DNA of 35,767 bases, taken from positions 1 to 35,767 of the forward strand of contig CAILUI010000280.1 of the NCBI GenBank assembly GCA_903837355.1. Direction: 5' to 3'. The stretch comes from an uncultured Victivallales bacterium (GTDB taxonomy: Bacteria > Verrucomicrobiota > Lentisphaeria > Oligosphaerales > JAFGRS01). The notes beneath the pieces were generated by a model. That model had not been told where the DNA came from and made no database searches. It worked only from the letters and a program-made list of their open reading frames with translations. Shown one piece after another: positions 15,713-24,089 of the stretch (position 1 is the first letter of the stretch; every line of letters starts with the position of its first letter). The position numbers were made by a program, and so were the translations under genes.

Positions 15713-17722
15713 TCAGCTCCCCGTTGTCGTCGCCGTCTCGTCCGGTATGGGCGGCGGTTTGGCCCCATCGTCCCCATCGCCGGAGGCGTCGTAGACCACG
15801 CCGGCCATGGGCGTGAAGTCCATGCCCAGCAGCGCGTAGACCTGCTGCGCCGTCAGGGTCTCAACCTCCAGCAAGGTCTTCGCCAGCAACTCCAGCTTGC
15901 TGCGGTTCTGGGTGAGCGAGGCGACGACGCGCTGCTCGGTCTCGCCGATGAGGCGGCGGATCTCCAGATCGATCTCACGCGCGGTCTCGGGACTGAAGTC
16001 CTCACTGCGCGTGATGTCACGACCCAGGAAGATATGATCCTCGCGGCCGGCATAGGAGAGCGGGCCGATGGTCTCGCTCATACCCCACTGACAGACCATC
16101 TTCCTGGCGATGTCGGTCGCCTGCCGGATGTCCGCCGCGGCGCCGCTGGTGACCTCGCCGAAGACCAGGCGTTCGGCGACACGACCGCCCATGAGCATCG
16201 CCAGCTCATCCAGCAGTTCGCTCCGGCTGTGGGTGTAACGATCCTGCTCTGGCAGGTGCATAGTGGCGCCCAGGTAGGCCACGCCGCGGGGGATGATGGT
16301 GATTTTGTGGAGGGGTATCCCATTCCGGCAGAAGATGCCGGTCAGGGCATGGCCCGCCTCGTGGTAGGCGGTGACCTGGCGGTCACGTTCATCGATCTTG
16401 CGGCTGCGCCGCTCCTTACCCCAGGCGACCTTATCGCGAGCCTCCTCCATGTCGACCAACTCCACCGCTTCCTTGGCATTACGCGCCGCCAGCAGGGCGG
16501 CCTCGTTGATCAGGTTGGCGAGGTCCGCGCCGCTGAACCCAGGGGTGCCGCGGGCGATCAGCCCCAGATCAACGCCGCCGGCAAGCTTGATCTTCTTGGC
16601 GTGCAGCATGAGAATACCCAGACGGCCATTGACGTCGGGTAGATCAATGCGGATCTGCCGGTCAAAGCGCCCTGGGCGCAACAGCGCCGGGTCCAGCACG
16701 TCGGGCCGGTTGGTCGCGGCGATGACGATGATGCCGCTGTTGGTCTCGAAACCGTCCATTTCCACCAGCAGGGCGTTGAGGGTCTGCTCGCGTTCGTCAT
16801 GGCCGCCCCCAATACCGCTAAAGCGCGAGCGCCCCACGGCATCGATCTCGTCGATGAAGACCAGGCAGGGCGCGTGCCGCTTGCCTTCCTCGAACATGTC
16901 GCGCACGCGGCTGGCGCCGACCCCAACGAACATCTCGACGAAGTCCGAACCGCTGATTGAGAAAAAGGGCACGTCCGCCTCGCCGGCGATGGCCCGCGCC
17001 ATCAGGGTCTTGCCGCTTCCCGGTGGACCGACCATCAGCACGCCCTTGGGGATCCGGCCGCCCAACTTCTGGAACTTGCCGGGATCGCGGAGGTATTCGA
17101 TGATCTCATGCATCTCCTCCTTGGCCTCGGTGATGCCACTCACGTCCTTGAAGGTGACTTTTTCCTGGCTGGGATTCATCATCCGGGCGCGGCTCTTGCC
17201 GAACTGCAGGGCGCCCCGGCCCGCTGCCTTCAGTTGCCGGGAGAACAGGAAATAGATCAGGCCGACCAGGATCAGGATGGGAAGCAGCGAGAGCAGGATA
17301 CTGCTGAGCAGGTTGCTGTTCTGCTCGGCCTTGTATTCGGTGTGCTCGCGCAGCAGGTCGAGCAGGCTCTCGGTCAGGACGACCTTGGCCTTGTACTTGA
17401 CCAGCGCCGTCTTGTCGCCGATCTCGACGTTGGCGGGCCAGTAGGCCCCACGCACCACCTTGATCATGTAACCGGACGAGGGGTCCTCAACCACGGTGGC
17501 ATCCTGTACCCGGTCGCTGGTCAGCAGCTCCTCGAACTCATACCATGGCAGCGACTCAATGTCCTGATCATGGCTGGCGCGGTAGAGCAGGATCAGCGTT
17601 GGGCAGGCGAACAGTACGACCAGCCAGAAGAACAGCATGCGCATGGGCTGCCGCCCTGGGGCACCGTCTGGACTGGGAGAACCGTTGCGCTGGCGGCCAG
17701 GAGTTTTTTTGTCGTCAGCCAT
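15713..17722 (-). CDS. ftsH: ATP-dependent zinc metalloprotease FtsH
   Basis: This is 669 residues, the usual FtsH length. Two membrane helices (about residues 28-46 and 140-163) flank the periplasmic domain. The AAA+ domain has Walker A GPPGSGKT near residue 230, Walker B LVFIDEIDAVG, the second region of homology around NRPDVLDPALLRPGRFDRQ, and the GFSGADLANL segment. The protease domain carries HEAGH (zinc ligands and catalytic Glu) near residue 455. The N-terminal tail before the first helix is polar and Pro-rich. FtsH degrades misfolded membrane proteins and selected regulators such as LpxC in other bacteria. The gene precedes yggU; no strong ribosome site is visible before its ATG. Confidence 0.96.
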   Translation of the reverse strand: MADDKKTPGRQRNGSPSPDGAPGRQPMRMLFFWLVVLFACPTLILLYRASHDQDIESLPWYEFEELLTSDRVQDATVVEDPSSGYMIKVVRGAYWPANVEIGDKTALVKYKAKVVLTESLLDLLREHTEYKAEQNSNLLSSILLSLLPILILVGLIYFLFSRQLKAAGRGALQFGKSRARMMNPSQEKVTFKDVSGITEAKEEMHEIIEYLRDPGKFQKLGGRIPKGVLMVGPPGSGKTLMARAIAGEADVPFFSISGSDFVEMFVGVGASRVRDMFEEGKRHAPCLVFIDEIDAVGRSRFSGIGGGHDEREQTLNALLVEMDGFETNSGIIVIAATNRPDVLDPALLRPGRFDRQIRIDLPDVNGRLGILMLHAKKIKLAGGVDLGLIARGTPGFSGADLANLINEAALLAARNAKEAVELVDMEEARDKVAWGKERRSRKIDERDRQVTAYHEAGHALTGIFCRNGIPLHKITIIPRGVAYLGATMHLPEQDRYTHSRSELLDELAMLMGGRVAERLVFGEVTSGAAADIRQATDIARKMVCQWGMSETIGPLSYAGREDHIFLGRDITRSEDFSPETAREIDLEIRRLIGETEQRVVASLTQNRSKLELLAKTLLEVETLTAQQVYALLGMDFTPMAGVVYDASGDGDDGAKPPPIPDETATTTGS

Positions 17723-17905
17723 TCCGTTCGTCCGAGTTAGGGCAGGAAACCGCGACCGGGAGTCGGGCCGCGGCAGTAATAGGCGACATGCTCGCCGGAA
17801 CAGCCCACGCTCAGACTGAGCCGTCGAGCCGTTCCGCAGGCCACCCAGGATACCGAACTTGGCAGGGCCGTCTGGCGCCTTGACGGCGGCAGCGCTGGCC
17901 CGTGA

Positions 17906-18448
17906 CTACGCTCCGATCATTTTCAACGCGAAGAAGCCAAGAGCCACCAAGGCGAGGAGTCCAAGGACGCCGATGGCAACCCAGATGAGCATCAGTTGCT
18001 TCTGGTTCTCTCGGTGGAGACCGCCGCGGCGCGTACCGTGGGTCCCGCCCAGATTGGCCATCTCAGAGACCGCCACGCCACCCGCCTCAGTGTCTGCCAG
18101 CATGATCACGGTTTGGGTGGTACCGCCGTCGGTACGGGTGCTCTCACAGTCGAACAGCATCTCCACGCCGCCGACCTGCAGGATGTCGCTATGGACCAGG
18201 GGCTGCACGTCCTCCCCCTCCATCTTCACACCATTGACGCGGGTACCGTTGGTGCTGCCCTCGTCGCGTACGCCGTAGCTGCCATTCGACTGTCGCACCA
18301 GCGTACAGTGGTGCCCGCTGATGGTCGGATCCGGTATGCAGACGGCACAGGCCTCCGTGCGACCCACCGTACAGGTTTCTTCCGTCAGTTCAAAGGACTT
18401 CCCTCTGAGCTGTTCGGAGAGCACGATAAGTTTGGGTGTTCCTGCCAT
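17906..18448 (-). CDS. FHA-domain protein with C-terminal membrane anchor
   Basis: This is 180 residues; start ATG 18448 follows AAGGAG. Residues about 8-100 are a forkhead-associated domain with the phosphothreonine-binding signature VGRTEACAV, then TISGHHC and GSTNGTRVNG. A Thr/Ser-rich linker follows, and one strongly hydrophobic helix (about residues 152-175) ends at the C-terminus, giving a tail-anchored topology with the FHA domain in the cytoplasm. It probably reads a Ser/Thr kinase signal at the membrane. No kinase or phosphatase gene is in the window. The TPR gene lies upstream on the same strand after a gap and a possible terminator. Confidence 0.88.
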   Translation of the reverse strand: MAGTPKLIVLSEQLRGKSFELTEETCTVGRTEACAVCIPDPTISGHHCTLVRQSNGSYGVRDEGSTNGTRVNGVKMEGEDVQPLVHSDILQVGGVEMLFDCESTRTDGGTTQTVIMLADTEAGGVAVSEMANLGGTHGTRRGGLHRENQKQLMLIWVAIGVLGLLALVALGFFALKMIGA

Positions 18449-18603
18449 AAACCTTGTGACTCCTTGGCGTAACCCATTACGTACGCCGTAACGGCGGACC
18501 CCACGGCCCGTCCACAGAGGAGAGGGAAAGGCGCGGCACTCCGCCCACGCGGCTGCCGCTTAAGTGTACCCCATCCCTAGTCCTTCGCCAGTAGCCGGCG
18601 TGC

Positions 18604-18632
18604 AAAAAAGCTCTCCGGAGGGTGTTCCCCGG
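18604..18632 (-). terminator. Possible Rho-independent terminator after the exbB-exbD-TPR operon
   Basis: Read on the minus strand just after the TPR stop codon, CCGG-CC/GG-CCGG arms (18627-18632 with 18615-18621, one bulged base) form a short GC stem. Five bases later comes a run of six T (18609-18604). The spacing between stem and T-run is somewhat long, so confidence is moderate. Confidence 0.4.
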
Positions 18633-18639
18633 CTTCGGC

Positions 18640-21102
18640 TCATGGTGCGGGCGCCGACGCTTGCGCCTCGGCCAGGACGGCTTTAGCTTCGGGCGTTGCC
18701 GCCACGCTTTCCGCGACCACGGGATAGCGCTTGCGCAGCTCCGCCCAGGTGGTCTGGGCTTCAGGCATCCGTTTCTGACTGACGAGCAGGCGCAGGGCCA
18801 GGACCATGGCTCGGGGCGAGTAAGTCGGATGGTCGTCCAGAATATAGGTCTTGACGGCGTAGGGTAGGGCTTGGAGTGGATGCCCCTGTTTGGCGAGCGC
18901 CTCGGCCAGCACCCACCGCGCTCGGGTCAGGGACTCTTGGTCGAGCTCCTTGCAGGCCAGGCACTGTTCGGCGGCAACCACAGCCTGGGGTACCTGATCC
19001 TGGAGAAGGAAGAGCTCGGACTGCAGGGAGGTGATGGCGTCGTCCGGCGGCAAGCCGCCGGTACCGACCGGGGTCGCGGCCAGGTCCTGGCGGCGGCGGC
19101 GCAGCGCGGCGAGCGTGGCGTCGGCGGCCGCGAAGCGGCGTTGCGCGGCCATGATCGCGGCTAGGCGCAGCGTGGCTCGCTGGACAACCTGCATGTCCGC
19201 GCTCTCCATGAGCCAGAGGCAGATCGTTTCGCTGACGGCCGGCTGGTTGCGCACGAAGAAGAGGGTCTCCAACTGCAGGAGCAGGTCGGTTGGGAAGGGC
19301 GGCCGCTCCTTGGCGGGCAGAGCGAGGATCTCGGCGAAGGTGTCAAGGGCCTCGTCGCGACGCCCGAGTTCGAGCAGGGAAACGCCCAAGTAGAAGCGGG
19401 CTGCTGGGGCGACTACGGCGGCCTCAGCGTCCACACTGACCGCACGCAGTTCGATGATCGCCTCCTCGTACTTGCGCTGCTGGTAACGCAGGTAACCCAG
19501 GTAGAAACGCAAGCGGGCGCGATCGCCGGCCGCCGCGGCCTTCTCCAGGAGCGCCCGGACGATGTCGACGGCGCGCTCGAACTGGCCGGCAGACGAGTAC
19601 AGGTCGCCCAAGTGCTGCAGGGCCGCACGGGACTCTTCGACGGCCTGTGGGAAGGTCTGCAGCAGCGCCTCAAAGTCCCTTATCGCCGCCTCGGTATTTC
19701 CGGCCTTGCGTTCGCACTCGCCGGCCTTGAAGAGGCAGAATGCCGCCTGCGGCATACCGTTGCGGGCCGCGAGCTTGCGGTAGACGGCCGCCGCTTCGAC
19801 GGGTTTATCGAGCTTGAGCAGGCAGTCGGCCAGCAAGCGTCCGGCGTCTTCGTGACTGCCCTGGCCCGCGACGAAGGTGTCATCCGCCCGGCGGAAGTAG
19901 CCAGCGGCCTTCTCATACTCCTTGAGGCCATGGGCGGCGGTGCCGGCGATGTACTGGACCATCGGTAACTCGGCGGCTTTGGGATAGGCGACGATGAAGA
20001 GGTCGGCCTGGGCCAGCGCCTCCGGGTACTGCTTCAGGTTCGCCAGGCACACGACCGCCTGGTAGTGGACCAAGCGGGCGGTCTCGGCAGGCACCTTGGG
20101 GTCCTCCAGAAGGCGCCGCAACAGCGGCATGGCCTCCGGGTAGAACTCGAGCCCAACGAGGCTGGCCGCCTGCACGAAGTCCATGTCGTAGTCGGTGATG
20201 TCCGGGTGGCGTTTGTGCCATTCGCTCGCGGTCTCGGCCGCCTGCTTGAAGTCACCCTTGAGGTAGCAGGCCCAGGTCAGGCGTCGCCGTGCTTCCAGTA
20301 CGAAGGCACCTTCCGGGAACTCGGCCAGCAGGCGTTCGTAGTGACGGATGGCCTCGTCGTAAGCGCCTAGTGCAAAACGTGTTTCGGCCAGTCTATAGGT
20401 CGATTCCTCGCGCAATGCCGGCGGGACTGTATCGCCGCTGGCCAGGCGCTGGAAGCGCGCCGCCGCGGCATCGTTGGCGCCGCGGCGCTGGTCGGCGATA
20501 CCCAAGGCATAGAGCGCGTAGGGGCGGTAGGGGTGCTGTGCGTCGAAGGACCCGTCTGCCAGGCGCTGGTAGGTGGCCAAAGCCGCCTCGGCTTTGCCTT
20601 GGCGCTCCTGGCACTGTGCCACGAAATACAGTCCGGCCTCTTGGACCACGGTATCGGCGATCTCGATAAGGCGCTGGAAACAGCTTTCGGCACCCACGAA
20701 GTCGCCCTTGGCGAGGAGGAGTTCGCCCTTCCATAAAAAAAGCCTGGTGCAGAGGTCGTTCGCGGGCCACTTGGCCTGGAACTGATCCATCGCGAGGACC
20801 ATGTCGTCGTCGCGCTTCTGGTGCCGCAGGCAGAGGATCAGCCGGTAGGCGGCATCGGGCGCCAGAGCATGGTCAGGGAAGCGCTCCGCGAAGACACGAA
20901 ACTCCTTTTCGGCGAGGTCGTAGAAGGCACGGAAGAAGAGTCCTTCCGCGAAGCGGTACTGCCCTTCGGGCGTATGGATATCCTGCGGCGCAGAGGGGGG
21001 CTCAGCCGGGGCGGCCGGCTGAGCTAGCGCGGCCAGCGTGGCGAACAGACAGCAAGCCACAAGCCAGAGACGGCCTCCGGCGATGGTTGGACGGTGCATC
21101 AT
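18640..21102 (-). CDS. Secreted tetratricopeptide-repeat protein of an ExbBD-linked envelope system
   Basis: This is 820 residues from ATG 21102 (ATG 21099 is equally possible). The signal peptide is followed by AQPAAPAEPP at the mature start. The rest is almost entirely helical TPR-type sequence with many A..Y..A...F..FP repeats (for example AEKEFRVFAERFPDHALAPDAAYRL, which resembles the YbgF/BamD outer-membrane TPR class). It lies 28 bp after exbD and two genes after exbB, so the three form an operon. In PVC and FCB bacteria such TPR proteins accompany ExbBD pairs. It probably acts as a periplasmic scaffold driven by or coupled to the proton channel. No enzymatic motif is visible. Confidence 0.8.
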   Translation of the reverse strand: MMHRPTIAGGRLWLVACCLFATLAALAQPAAPAEPPSAPQDIHTPEGQYRFAEGLFFRAFYDLAEKEFRVFAERFPDHALAPDAAYRLILCLRHQKRDDDMVLAMDQFQAKWPANDLCTRLFLWKGELLLAKGDFVGAESCFQRLIEIADTVVQEAGLYFVAQCQERQGKAEAALATYQRLADGSFDAQHPYRPYALYALGIADQRRGANDAAAARFQRLASGDTVPPALREESTYRLAETRFALGAYDEAIRHYERLLAEFPEGAFVLEARRRLTWACYLKGDFKQAAETASEWHKRHPDITDYDMDFVQAASLVGLEFYPEAMPLLRRLLEDPKVPAETARLVHYQAVVCLANLKQYPEALAQADLFIVAYPKAAELPMVQYIAGTAAHGLKEYEKAAGYFRRADDTFVAGQGSHEDAGRLLADCLLKLDKPVEAAAVYRKLAARNGMPQAAFCLFKAGECERKAGNTEAAIRDFEALLQTFPQAVEESRAALQHLGDLYSSAGQFERAVDIVRALLEKAAAAGDRARLRFYLGYLRYQQRKYEEAIIELRAVSVDAEAAVVAPAARFYLGVSLLELGRRDEALDTFAEILALPAKERPPFPTDLLLQLETLFFVRNQPAVSETICLWLMESADMQVVQRATLRLAAIMAAQRRFAAADATLAALRRRRQDLAATPVGTGGLPPDDAITSLQSELFLLQDQVPQAVVAAEQCLACKELDQESLTRARWVLAEALAKQGHPLQALPYAVKTYILDDHPTYSPRAMVLALRLLVSQKRMPEAQTTWAELRKRYPVVAESVAATPEAKAVLAEAQASAPAP

Positions 21103-21130
21103 GCGCGGCTCATGAGATGACCAGTCAGGC

Positions 21131-21559
21131 TCAGGGCGTCGGGGGTTCCGCTTCAGGCGGCAGCGTGGCAAAGGCGACGTTACGGATATCCACCTTGCGG
21201 CAGATATCGAGGACGTTGATGACGTGTTCGTGGAAGGTTCGCCGGTCGGCCCGTACGATGACAGGCTGGTCCTTGAAGGCATCGGCGACCTGCGCCAGGA
21301 TGCGTTCCAGCTCGGCCGGACTGCGTTCGACGCTGTTGATGAAGATGGCGCCCTTCTCGTTGAGGTTGATGATGAGTTCGCGATGGCGTACCGGCTTGAC
21401 CCCGGAGTCTGCCGTGGGCAGGGTGATGCCGACGACGTTCTCCCACTGTGCGAACAGCGTAGCGGCCATGAAGACGATCAGCACCTGGAACATCATATCG
21501 ACCATCGGGGCCATCTGGAACCCCGGAGAGGTCTCACTGAAACGTTTGCGGAAATTCAT
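21131..21559 (-). CDS. exbD: ExbD/TolR family biopolymer transport protein
   Basis: This is 142 residues with a single N-terminal membrane helix (about residues 17-38). It contains the protonatable Asp21 in APMVDMMFQVLIVF, the key residue of ExbD/TolR proton use. The periplasmic domain continues with LIINLNEKGAIFIN and a C-terminal alpha/beta part including PVIVRADRRTFHEHVINVLD. It works with the adjacent ExbB-like channel to energise envelope processes. The gene lies 25 bp after exbB and 28 bp before the TPR gene. Confidence 0.92.
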   Translation of the reverse strand: MNFRKRFSETSPGFQMAPMVDMMFQVLIVFMAATLFAQWENVVGITLPTADSGVKPVRHRELIINLNEKGAIFINSVERSPAELERILAQVADAFKDQPVIVRADRRTFHEHVINVLDICRKVDIRNVAFATLPPEAEPPTP

Positions 21560-21584
21560 GCCGGCACCTGCCCGAGGGCGTCAT

Positions 21585-22331
21585 CTAGAGTGAGCGGGCC
21601 TGTCGCCGAACGGCGTAGCGCCGCAGGACGCGGTTACAGGCATTCTCCAGGCCGCCGACAAGGCGGTTGACCTGACCGCGGAAGAAGGCGTAGAGGGCCA
21701 TGCTGATGATACCGACGACCAGGCCCCCCGCGGTGGTGTAGAGTGCCTCGGCGACGCCGGCCGCCAGCGAGTCGGCTTTGTTGGCAAAGGCGACACCCGC
21801 CTGCAGTCCCGCGAAGGAGTGCATCATGCCCATGACCGTACCCAAGAGGCCGAGCATGGGGGCGATCACGGCGATGTCCTGCAGGTACTGGATGCGCTGC
21901 CACAGGGCGCCGGCCTGGCGTACGCCCTCATCTTCGAGGGCGTCGCGCACCACCATGTAGTCTACGCGGCTGTCGCCGGCCAGTACCTCGGCTGCACTCT
22001 CGATGATGCGGGCCGCCGGGGACTCGTTGCTGGCGCACAGAGCCCGCAGGGCCTCGAGATCGCCCTCCTCGGCCGCGTCCTCCGCGTCGCGCATGAAGCG
22101 TTTTGGGAAGAGGGTTCCCGGGCGCATGGTGAAGGCGTAGAGGAAGGTCAGGAAGAGGCTGACCACGGACAGCCCGGCGATCGCCTTCATGGTGATGCCG
22201 CCCTTCTCGAACACCTCGCGCAGGGGCACCAGGCGCATCGCTGGGTCGGCCGCCAGCAAGGCGAACGGCGCCAGGGTGAGAACCAGAAGGCCGAGACGGA
22301 ACCAGCCGCTGCCAAACCGCGAACGCACCAT
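21585..22331 (-). CDS. exbB: MotA/TolQ/ExbB proton channel family protein
   Basis: This is 248 residues; start ATG 22331 has AAGGAG eight bases upstream. An N-terminal hydrophobic segment (residues about 10-28) resembles a signal sequence and precedes the first channel helix (about 46-66). A large cytoplasmic loop follows, then two helices in the conserved region APMLGLLGTVMGMMHSF and AGGLVVGIISMALYAFF. This is the ExbB/TolQ motif that forms the pentameric pore around ExbD. As first gene of the ExbB-ExbD-TPR operon its promoter should lie in 22332-22590. No TonB or TolB/Pal gene is nearby, so the energised partner is unknown. Confidence 0.92.
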   Translation of the reverse strand: MVRSRFGSGWFRLGLLVLTLAPFALLAADPAMRLVPLREVFEKGGITMKAIAGLSVVSLFLTFLYAFTMRPGTLFPKRFMRDAEDAAEEGDLEALRALCASNESPAARIIESAAEVLAGDSRVDYMVVRDALEDEGVRQAGALWQRIQYLQDIAVIAPMLGLLGTVMGMMHSFAGLQAGVAFANKADSLAAGVAEALYTTAGGLVVGIISMALYAFFRGQVNRLVGGLENACNRVLRRYAVRRQARSL

Positions 22332-22592
22332 GTCGAGAACTCCTTGTTCCTGAGGGCGGAACGTAACGAAACTATCACCCGTACCTGGTTGCGGCCCGGC
22401 GCCCAGTACTCATCCTAATAACTACCAGGAGGCGGCCTGAATTGGTCGCCATGGCTAAATATAGGCCAGCAAGTGCCGGCGGCCACGCGCCCCAGGGCTT
22501 CCGGGATCGCCGCCAGCGCGTCGGTTCAGCCACGGCATGGCCGCGTCCCCGAAAGAGCCACTGCGCCGGCTGGCGGAGCCCGTCCAGTCGCC

Positions 22593-23027
22593 TCAGTCCA
22601 CGCCGCGGCGCCGCAACTTCGCCGCCGCCGCGTCTTCGGCCCGCCGCAGTTTGGCGGCGGCGGCGTCCTCGGCCCGTCGTTGCACGGCAGCGGCGGCGTC
22701 CTCCGCGCGCCGCAGTTCCAGTGCGGCGGCATCCTCCGCGCGCCGCAGTTCGTGGGCGGTCGGTGTACCCTCCTGGCGTAGTGCAGCCGCCACCGCCTCA
22801 GCGCGTTTGGCCTCCGCGGCGACGCGGGTTTGCTCCGCTGCCGCCCGCGCCTGTTCCGTCAGGATCCGGGCCTGCTCCGCGTCATCCTGCCGGCGCTGCT
22901 CGGCGGCGATCCTGGCCTGCTCCTCGGCCTCGGCCTGACGATGGTCGGTGCAGGCCGACAGGGCGACGATCAGCGCGCCCAGCGTCCCCCGCACCCAGCG
23001 CGGGAAGCGTCGTGAATCTGATCTCAT
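22593..23027 (-). CDS. Coiled-coil lipoprotein with 11-residue (hendecad) repeats
   Basis: This is 144 residues from ATG 23027. A type-II signal peptide ends in the lipobox LSAC with Cys26 as lipidation site. After it the protein is almost wholly Ala/Glu/Arg/Gln helix with an 11-residue period. The last four units (residues 95-138) are near-identical copies of RRAEDAAAAKL. Such a hendecad pattern predicts a long, slightly right-handed coiled coil anchored in a membrane. A structural role like that of Lpp-type or Pal-linked lipoproteins is possible. No C-terminal Lys for peptidoglycan attachment is present; the end is LRRRGVD. It sits upstream of the exbB operon on the same strand. Unlike known families by sequence as far as I can tell. 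Confidence 0.75.
   Translation of the reverse strand: MRSDSRRFPRWVRGTLGALIVALSACTDHRQAEAEEQARIAAEQRRQDDAEQARILTEQARAAAEQTRVAAEAKRAEAVAAALRQEGTPTAHELRRAEDAAALELRRAEDAAAAVQRRAEDAAAAKLRRAEDAAAAKLRRRGVD
22614..22745 (-). repeat. Four 33-bp tandem repeats inside the coiled-coil lipoprotein gene
   Basis: Four successive 33-bp units encode the 11-residue hendecads at residues 95-138. They vary slightly in the last two codons of each unit. The in-frame 33-bp period keeps the coiled-coil register if copy number changes. Confidence 0.8.
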
Positions 23028-23109
23028 ACATGCGGCCCTCGTTTCGGGACCTCCGATGGAGGCAGAGCAGCCCAGGCTGGAGTCGGCCGCGCTGCGTGTG
23101 CCATGCGCG

Positions 23110-23883
23110 CTACCCCCGTGCTGCCTCTTTGAGGCGGATCTTGCAGTTGCCGCGCGACTCGTCGTACTCAACCTCGATCAGCCCGCGCGACTCGGCGTCC
23201 TTCAGCAGGGCCAGGAAGCTGTTGTAGCCGTAGTGGGCCTCGTTGAAGCCTGGACTGACGCGGCGCATGGCCTGTTTGACGATCGAGCCCCAGAGCGGGT
23301 CATAGTCACCTACCAGTGACTGCACGATGTCGACGAGCTGGTCAACGACCTTCTCGTTCTTGTCTTCGCCGCGCCGCCCGGGACGGCGCGTCGTCTCGGA
23401 CTTGTGGGCGGCGGCCGCCAGGTCGTCATAGAAAATGAACTCATCACAGCCGGCGATGAGCAGGTCGGAGGTGGAGTTGCGGATGCCGCAACCGATGACG
23501 CGTTTACGGTTCTCCTTGAGCTTCGACACCAGCGGCGAGAAGTCGCTGTCACCGGAGAGCAGAGCAAAGCTGTCGATATGGGTCTTTGAGTAACACAAGT
23601 CCATGGCATCGACCACCATGTGGATGTCAGCGCTGTTCTTGCCGCTGGCCCGGCTGCGGGGGATATCGACGAGTTCGATGCCCTTGGCGTGGAACTCGCG
23701 CACCGCATGCTGGTAGCCGCTCCAGTCGCAGTAGGCGCGTTTGAAGACGATGCGGCCCTTCTCGAGCAGACGCTTCAGTACCAGTTCGATCTTGAAATCG
23801 GTGTGCTTCGGCTTCATGTCGCCGACACCGATGGCCAGGTTCTCGAAGTCGACGAACACAGCGATCAGGGATTCATCTGCCAT
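23110..23883 (-). CDS. NYN-domain nuclease-like protein with C-terminal OST-HTH/LOTUS-type domain
   Basis: This is 257 residues. Residues about 5-150 form a NYN (PIN-like) domain with the acidic residues expected of a metal-dependent RNase: Asp in FVDFENL, Asp in SADIHMVVDAMD, and GDSDF. A basic linker rich in Arg/Lys follows. Residues about 180-250 resemble the OST-HTH/LOTUS RNA-binding winged helix, including YGYNSFLALLKDAESRGLIEVE. The combination is known as a bacterial RNA-processing type protein; its targets are not established here. No strong ribosome site is seen. It lies downstream of tlyA on the same strand, separated by an inverted-repeat element. Confidence 0.87.
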   Translation of the reverse strand: MADESLIAVFVDFENLAIGVGDMKPKHTDFKIELVLKRLLEKGRIVFKRAYCDWSGYQHAVREFHAKGIELVDIPRSRASGKNSADIHMVVDAMDLCYSKTHIDSFALLSGDSDFSPLVSKLKENRKRVIGCGIRNSTSDLLIAGCDEFIFYDDLAAAAHKSETTRRPGRRGEDKNEKVVDQLVDIVQSLVGDYDPLWGSIVKQAMRRVSPGFNEAHYGYNSFLALLKDAESRGLIEVEYDESRGNCKIRLKEAARG

Positions 23884-23908
23884 AGGAGGAGGGCCCTCTC
23901 AGAGTTCA

Positions 23909-24009
23909 GGTGCTGCGCACGGCGGGTATTCCATCTTGCCGCTTGGCGGTTTCGTCAGTCGCCGGTTGCCGGTTGCCAGTTGCAGGCCATACCCGCCGTG
24001 CGCAGCACC
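23909..24009. repeat. 101-bp element bounded by perfect 21-bp inverted repeats (REP/MITE-like)
   Basis: Arms 23909-23929 and 23989-24009 are exact reverse complements with the core TGCTGCGCACGGCGGG. The centre of 59 bp contains short GGTTGCC-type tandem units. The element sits between tlyA and the NYN gene. A third copy of the arm, extended to 29 bp, is found at 26203-26231. No transposase is present and no target-site duplication could be confirmed. Confidence 0.7.
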
Positions 24010-24089
24010 CGGTTGCCGGTTGCACCTCAACGTAGGTGCGCGAACGCCAGGAGCAAGTTGGCGACGTCGGCAAGGTTGGCCGGTTGGGC

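Noticed and set aside
15671..17740. Long plus-strand open frames opposite ftsH
   Set aside because: FtsH is complete with all catalytic motifs; the opposite frames lack starts with ribosome sites and known domains.
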